Of a DNA stretch of 15,385 nucleotides, positions 12,932 to 15,385 are shown piece after piece. The stretch spans positions 1 through 15,385 of the forward strand of contig CAAENB010000077.1 in assembly GCA_900757235.1 (NCBI GenBank). Reading direction: 5' to 3'. A model generated the notes under the pieces. The model was not told the DNA's origin, made no database searches, and worked only from the letters and a program-made list of their open reading frames with translations. Position numbers and translations under genes: made by a program. Position 1 is the stretch's first letter, and the number at the start of each line of letters is the position of its first letter. Source of the stretch: an uncultured Collinsella sp. GTDB taxonomy: Bacteria > Actinomycetota > Coriobacteriia > Coriobacteriales > Coriobacteriaceae.

Positions 12932-15385
12932 ATGATTCTCAACGGACCGAGGATTAGCTATACCGAGCCCGATATCGGCGCGGAGTTCGTGCCGCCGATA
13001 CCGGAGCATCCGCGCGAGGCCATCGTCAAACTGTGTGAGCACTGCACCAACCGTCTGTTGCACCGCGACGAGCTGCTGGGCTACGAGTACTGGTCGTTTG
13101 CCGAGGCCGCAACCGACGAGCAGGCCGAAGTGCTCTGCAAGATGAAGATGCGCCGTCCCTATACGCTGCCCGAGATGGTCAAGCTCACCGGCATGACCGA
13201 AGCCGATATCGAGAAGATGCTCGACGACATGAGCTACACGGGTCTGCTCGAGTACAACTGGGAAAACCCCGAGCGCGCCAAGCAGTGGGTGCTGCCCATG
13301 CTGGTGCCGGGTTCTGCCGAGTTCCTCAACATGCGCATGGGTCAGCTCGAGGAGCATCCGGTCTATGCCAAGTTCTTTGAGCAGGCGTCCAAGGGACCGC
13401 TGTCCAAGGCCACGCCGATGGTGCCGCCCGGCGGTGCCGGCATCGGCATGCATGTCATTCCGGTCGAGAAGGCCATCGATGCCGCGAGCACCTCGGTGCC
13501 GATCGAGCATATCGAGCATTGGCTCGACAAATACGATGGCAAATATGCCGCTAGCACCTGCAGCTGCCGCGCGAGCCGTCGCGTGATGGGAGAGGGCTGC
13601 GCCGACGACCCGGCCGATTGGTGCATCGCCGTGGGCGATATGGCCGACTACGTGGTCGAGACCGACCGCGGCCATTATGTGACGCGCGAGGAGGTCTACG
13701 ACATCCTGCGCCAGGCCGAGGACAACGGCTTTGTGCACCAGATCACCAACATCGACGGTGAGAACAAAATCTTCGCCATCTGCAACTGCAACGTCAACGT
13801 GTGCTACGCCCTGCGCACTTCGCAGCTGTTCAACACGCCCAACCTGTCGCGCTCAGCCTATGTCGCCAAGGTCGAGAAAGACAAGTGCGTGGCCTGCGGT
13901 CGCTGCGTTGAGGTGTGTCCGGCCGGCGCCGCCAAACTGGGCCAGAAGCTCTGCAGCAAAAAGGCCGGCGGCCGCGTGCCCGAGTATCCGCGCCAGGAGC
14001 TGCCCGATGCCACCAAGTGGGATCACACCAAGTGGTCGCCCAACTACCGCAACGACAACCGCATCGAGACGCACGAGTCTGGCACCGCGCCCTGCAAGAC
14101 GGCTTGCCCCGCTCACGTTGCCGTTCAGGGCTACTTAAAGCTTGCGGCGCAGGGCCGCTGCGACGAGGCTCTGGCGCTCATCAAGCGCGAGAACCCGCTG
14201 CCCGCTATCTGCGGCCGTGTGTGCAACCGCCGCTGCGAGGATGCCTGCACCCGCGGCCGTGTGGACGCCGCCGTGGCTATCGACGAGGTCAAGAAGTTTA
14301 TCGCCCAGCGCGATCTGGATGCCGCGACTCGCTATGTCCCACCTGTGGTGACCCCGACGCGTGCCGGCGGCTTCGACCAGAAGATCGCCATCATCGGCGC
14401 CGGTCCGGCCGGTCTGTCCTGCGCCTTCTATCTGGCCGAGAAGGGCTACAAGCCCGTCGTGTTCGAGAAAAACGAGCGCCCGGGCGGCATGCTCACCTAC
14501 GGCATTCCCAGCTTTAAGCTGCAGAAGGATGTTATCGAGGCCGAGGTCGAGGTCATTCGCCTGATGGGTGCCGAGTTCCGCTATGGCGTGGAAGTCGGTC
14601 GCGACGTGACGCTCGACGAGCTGCGCGCGCAGGGCTTTAAGGCCTTCTACGTGGCCATTGGCTGCCAGGGCGGCCGCCTTGCCGGCATTCCGGGCGAGGA
14701 TGCCGAGGATGTGACCGTGGCCGTCGACTTCCTTCGCGAGGTTAACAGCGGCAAGATCGACGCGCTGCCCGGGCGCACCATCGTGGTGGGCGGCGGCAAC
14801 GTGGCCATCGACGTCGCGCGCAACGCCTGCCGTCTGGGTTCCGAGCACGTTGAGATGTTCTGCCTGGAGAGCGAGGCCCAGATGCCTGCCAGCGAGGAGG
14901 AGCGTCGCGAGGCCATTGAGGACGGCGCGCACATTAGCTGCGGCTGGGGCCCCAAGGAGATTCACCTGGACGAGGCCGGTCGTGTGTGCGGTATCACCTT
15001 CAAGCGCTGCACGCGTGTCTTTGACGATGAGGGCCGTTTTGCGCCCGAGTATGACGAGAACGACTTGCGCCGTGTCGATGCCGACCGTGTCGTCATGTCG
15101 ATTGGCCAGTCCATTGTGTGGGGCGACCTGCTGGCTGGCTCCAAGGTGGAGCTCGGCCGCGGCCAGGGTGCCCTTGCCGATCCGCAGACGTACCAGACCG
15201 CCGAGCCCGACATCTTTGTGGGCGGCGACGTCTACACCGGTCCCAGCTTTGCTATCGACGCCATCGCCGCCGGTCACGAGGCCGCCGTGTCCATCCATCG
15301 CTTTGTGCAGCCGGGCTCCACGCTCACCATCGGCCGCAACCAGCGCCGCTACACCGCGCTCGACCGTGACGATGTTGTGATTGAG
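12932..15385 (+). CDS. Multidomain Fe-S/FAD pyridine-nucleotide oxidoreductase (3' end outside window)
   Basis: The frame is open for 818 codons to the window end. ATG at 12932 follows AAGGGA (12921-12926) at 5 nt. Residues 1-315 are a cysteine-bearing domain: C210-x-C212, C223, C231, and C284-x-C286...C291 (CNCNVNVC), a pattern seen in 4Fe-4S proteins of anaerobes. Next is one ferredoxin motif CVACGRCVEVCP (319-330). Then a dihydropyrimidine-dehydrogenase/GltD-type Fe-S helical domain (C388, C392, C427, C431, C435, C439), and a GltD-like flavoprotein with FAD site GAGPAG (489-494), followed by an NAD(P) site VVGGGNVAID (618-627). Cytoplasmic electron transfer from NAD(P)H through flavin to Fe-S clusters is inferred. 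The acceptor is unknown. It is divergent from tetR-DUF5692 and probably controlled by TetR. It has no named symbol. Confidence 0.85.
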   Translation, partial: MILNGPRISYTEPDIGAEFVPPIPEHPREAIVKLCEHCTNRLLHRDELLGYEYWSFAEAATDEQAEVLCKMKMRRPYTLPEMVKLTGMTEADIEKMLDDMSYTGLLEYNWENPERAKQWVLPMLVPGSAEFLNMRMGQLEEHPVYAKFFEQASKGPLSKATPMVPPGGAGIGMHVIPVEKAIDAASTSVPIEHIEHWLDKYDGKYAASTCSCRASRRVMGEGCADDPADWCIAVGDMADYVVETDRGHYVTREEVYDILRQAEDNGFVHQITNIDGENKIFAICNCNVNVCYALRTSQLFNTPNLSRSAYVAKVEKDKCVACGRCVEVCPAGAAKLGQKLCSKKAGGRVPEYPRQELPDATKWDHTKWSPNYRNDNRIETHESGTAPCKTACPAHVAVQGYLKLAAQGRCDEALALIKRENPLPAICGRVCNRRCEDACTRGRVDAAVAIDEVKKFIAQRDLDAATRYVPPVVTPTRAGGFDQKIAIIGAGPAGLSCAFYLAEKGYKPVVFEKNERPGGMLTYGIPSFKLQKDVIEAEVEVIRLMGAEFRYGVEVGRDVTLDELRAQGFKAFYVAIGCQGGRLAGIPGEDAEDVTVAVDFLREVNSGKIDALPGRTIVVGGGNVAIDVARNACRLGSEHVEMFCLESEAQMPASEEERREAIEDGAHISCGWGPKEIHLDEAGRVCGITFKRCTRVFDDEGRFAPEYDENDLRRVDADRVVMSIGQSIVWGDLLAGSKVELGRGQGALADPQTYQTAEPDIFVGGDVYTGPSFAIDAIAAGHEAAVSIHRFVQPGSTLTIGRNQRRYTALDRDDVVIE

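Noticed and set aside
12812..15298. Minus-strand open frames at 12812-13738 and 14135-15298
   Set aside because: They lie antisense to the oxidoreductase, whose frame is intact with conserved Fe-S and nucleotide motifs; their translations look like shadow frames.

Overview
The window looks like a chromosomal segment of a high-GC gut Coriobacteriia, most likely Collinsella. This rests on the codon use, a DUF5692-type membrane protein, many single-gene transcription units, and intergenic CCACCACAAAGG hairpins that I associate with Collinsella genomes. The genus is an inference from memory, not a search result.

Layout. (1) 1-780 is the 3' end of an aconitase-superfamily hydratase. (2) 781-4746 is a mosaic of three isolated genes: two unrelated membrane-anchored proteins on the minus strand and one AAA ATPase on the plus strand. 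They are separated by repeat-rich spacers carrying five copies of one hairpin family, two copies of a composite inverted-repeat element, a degenerate ~100 bp repeat and a 16-bp direct repeat. (3) 4747-7374 is clpB, with a clear terminator, followed by a 57-aa proline-rich small protein. (4) 7680-9262 holds an AAA_14/DUF4143 ATPase. It is preceded by three evenly spaced 21-bp dyads with the HspR (HAIR) geometry. It is flanked by a 22-bp direct repeat that is the 3' coding end of the neighbouring 500-aa membrane protein gene (9264-10766, minus). (5) 10898-15385 is a divergent locus. A TetR regulator and a DUF5692 membrane protein are transcribed leftwards. A large Fe-S/FAD oxidoreductase, open at the window edge, is transcribed rightwards. 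A double TTGAC/GTCAA operator lies between them.

How the genes fit together. The rightmost locus reads as one regulon: TetR probably represses the shared control region, and the oxidoreductase and membrane protein would respond to the same unknown ligand. ClpB is housekeeping protein quality control. The two orphan ATPases belong to different families. Each has its own array of repeated sites over its promoter, which suggests tight control typical of accessory genes of uncertain role.

The strongest candidates for something undescribed are the repeat-bounded single-gene islands at 781-4580, with their composite inverted-repeat element, and the HAIR-like, repeat-flanked ATPase cassette.
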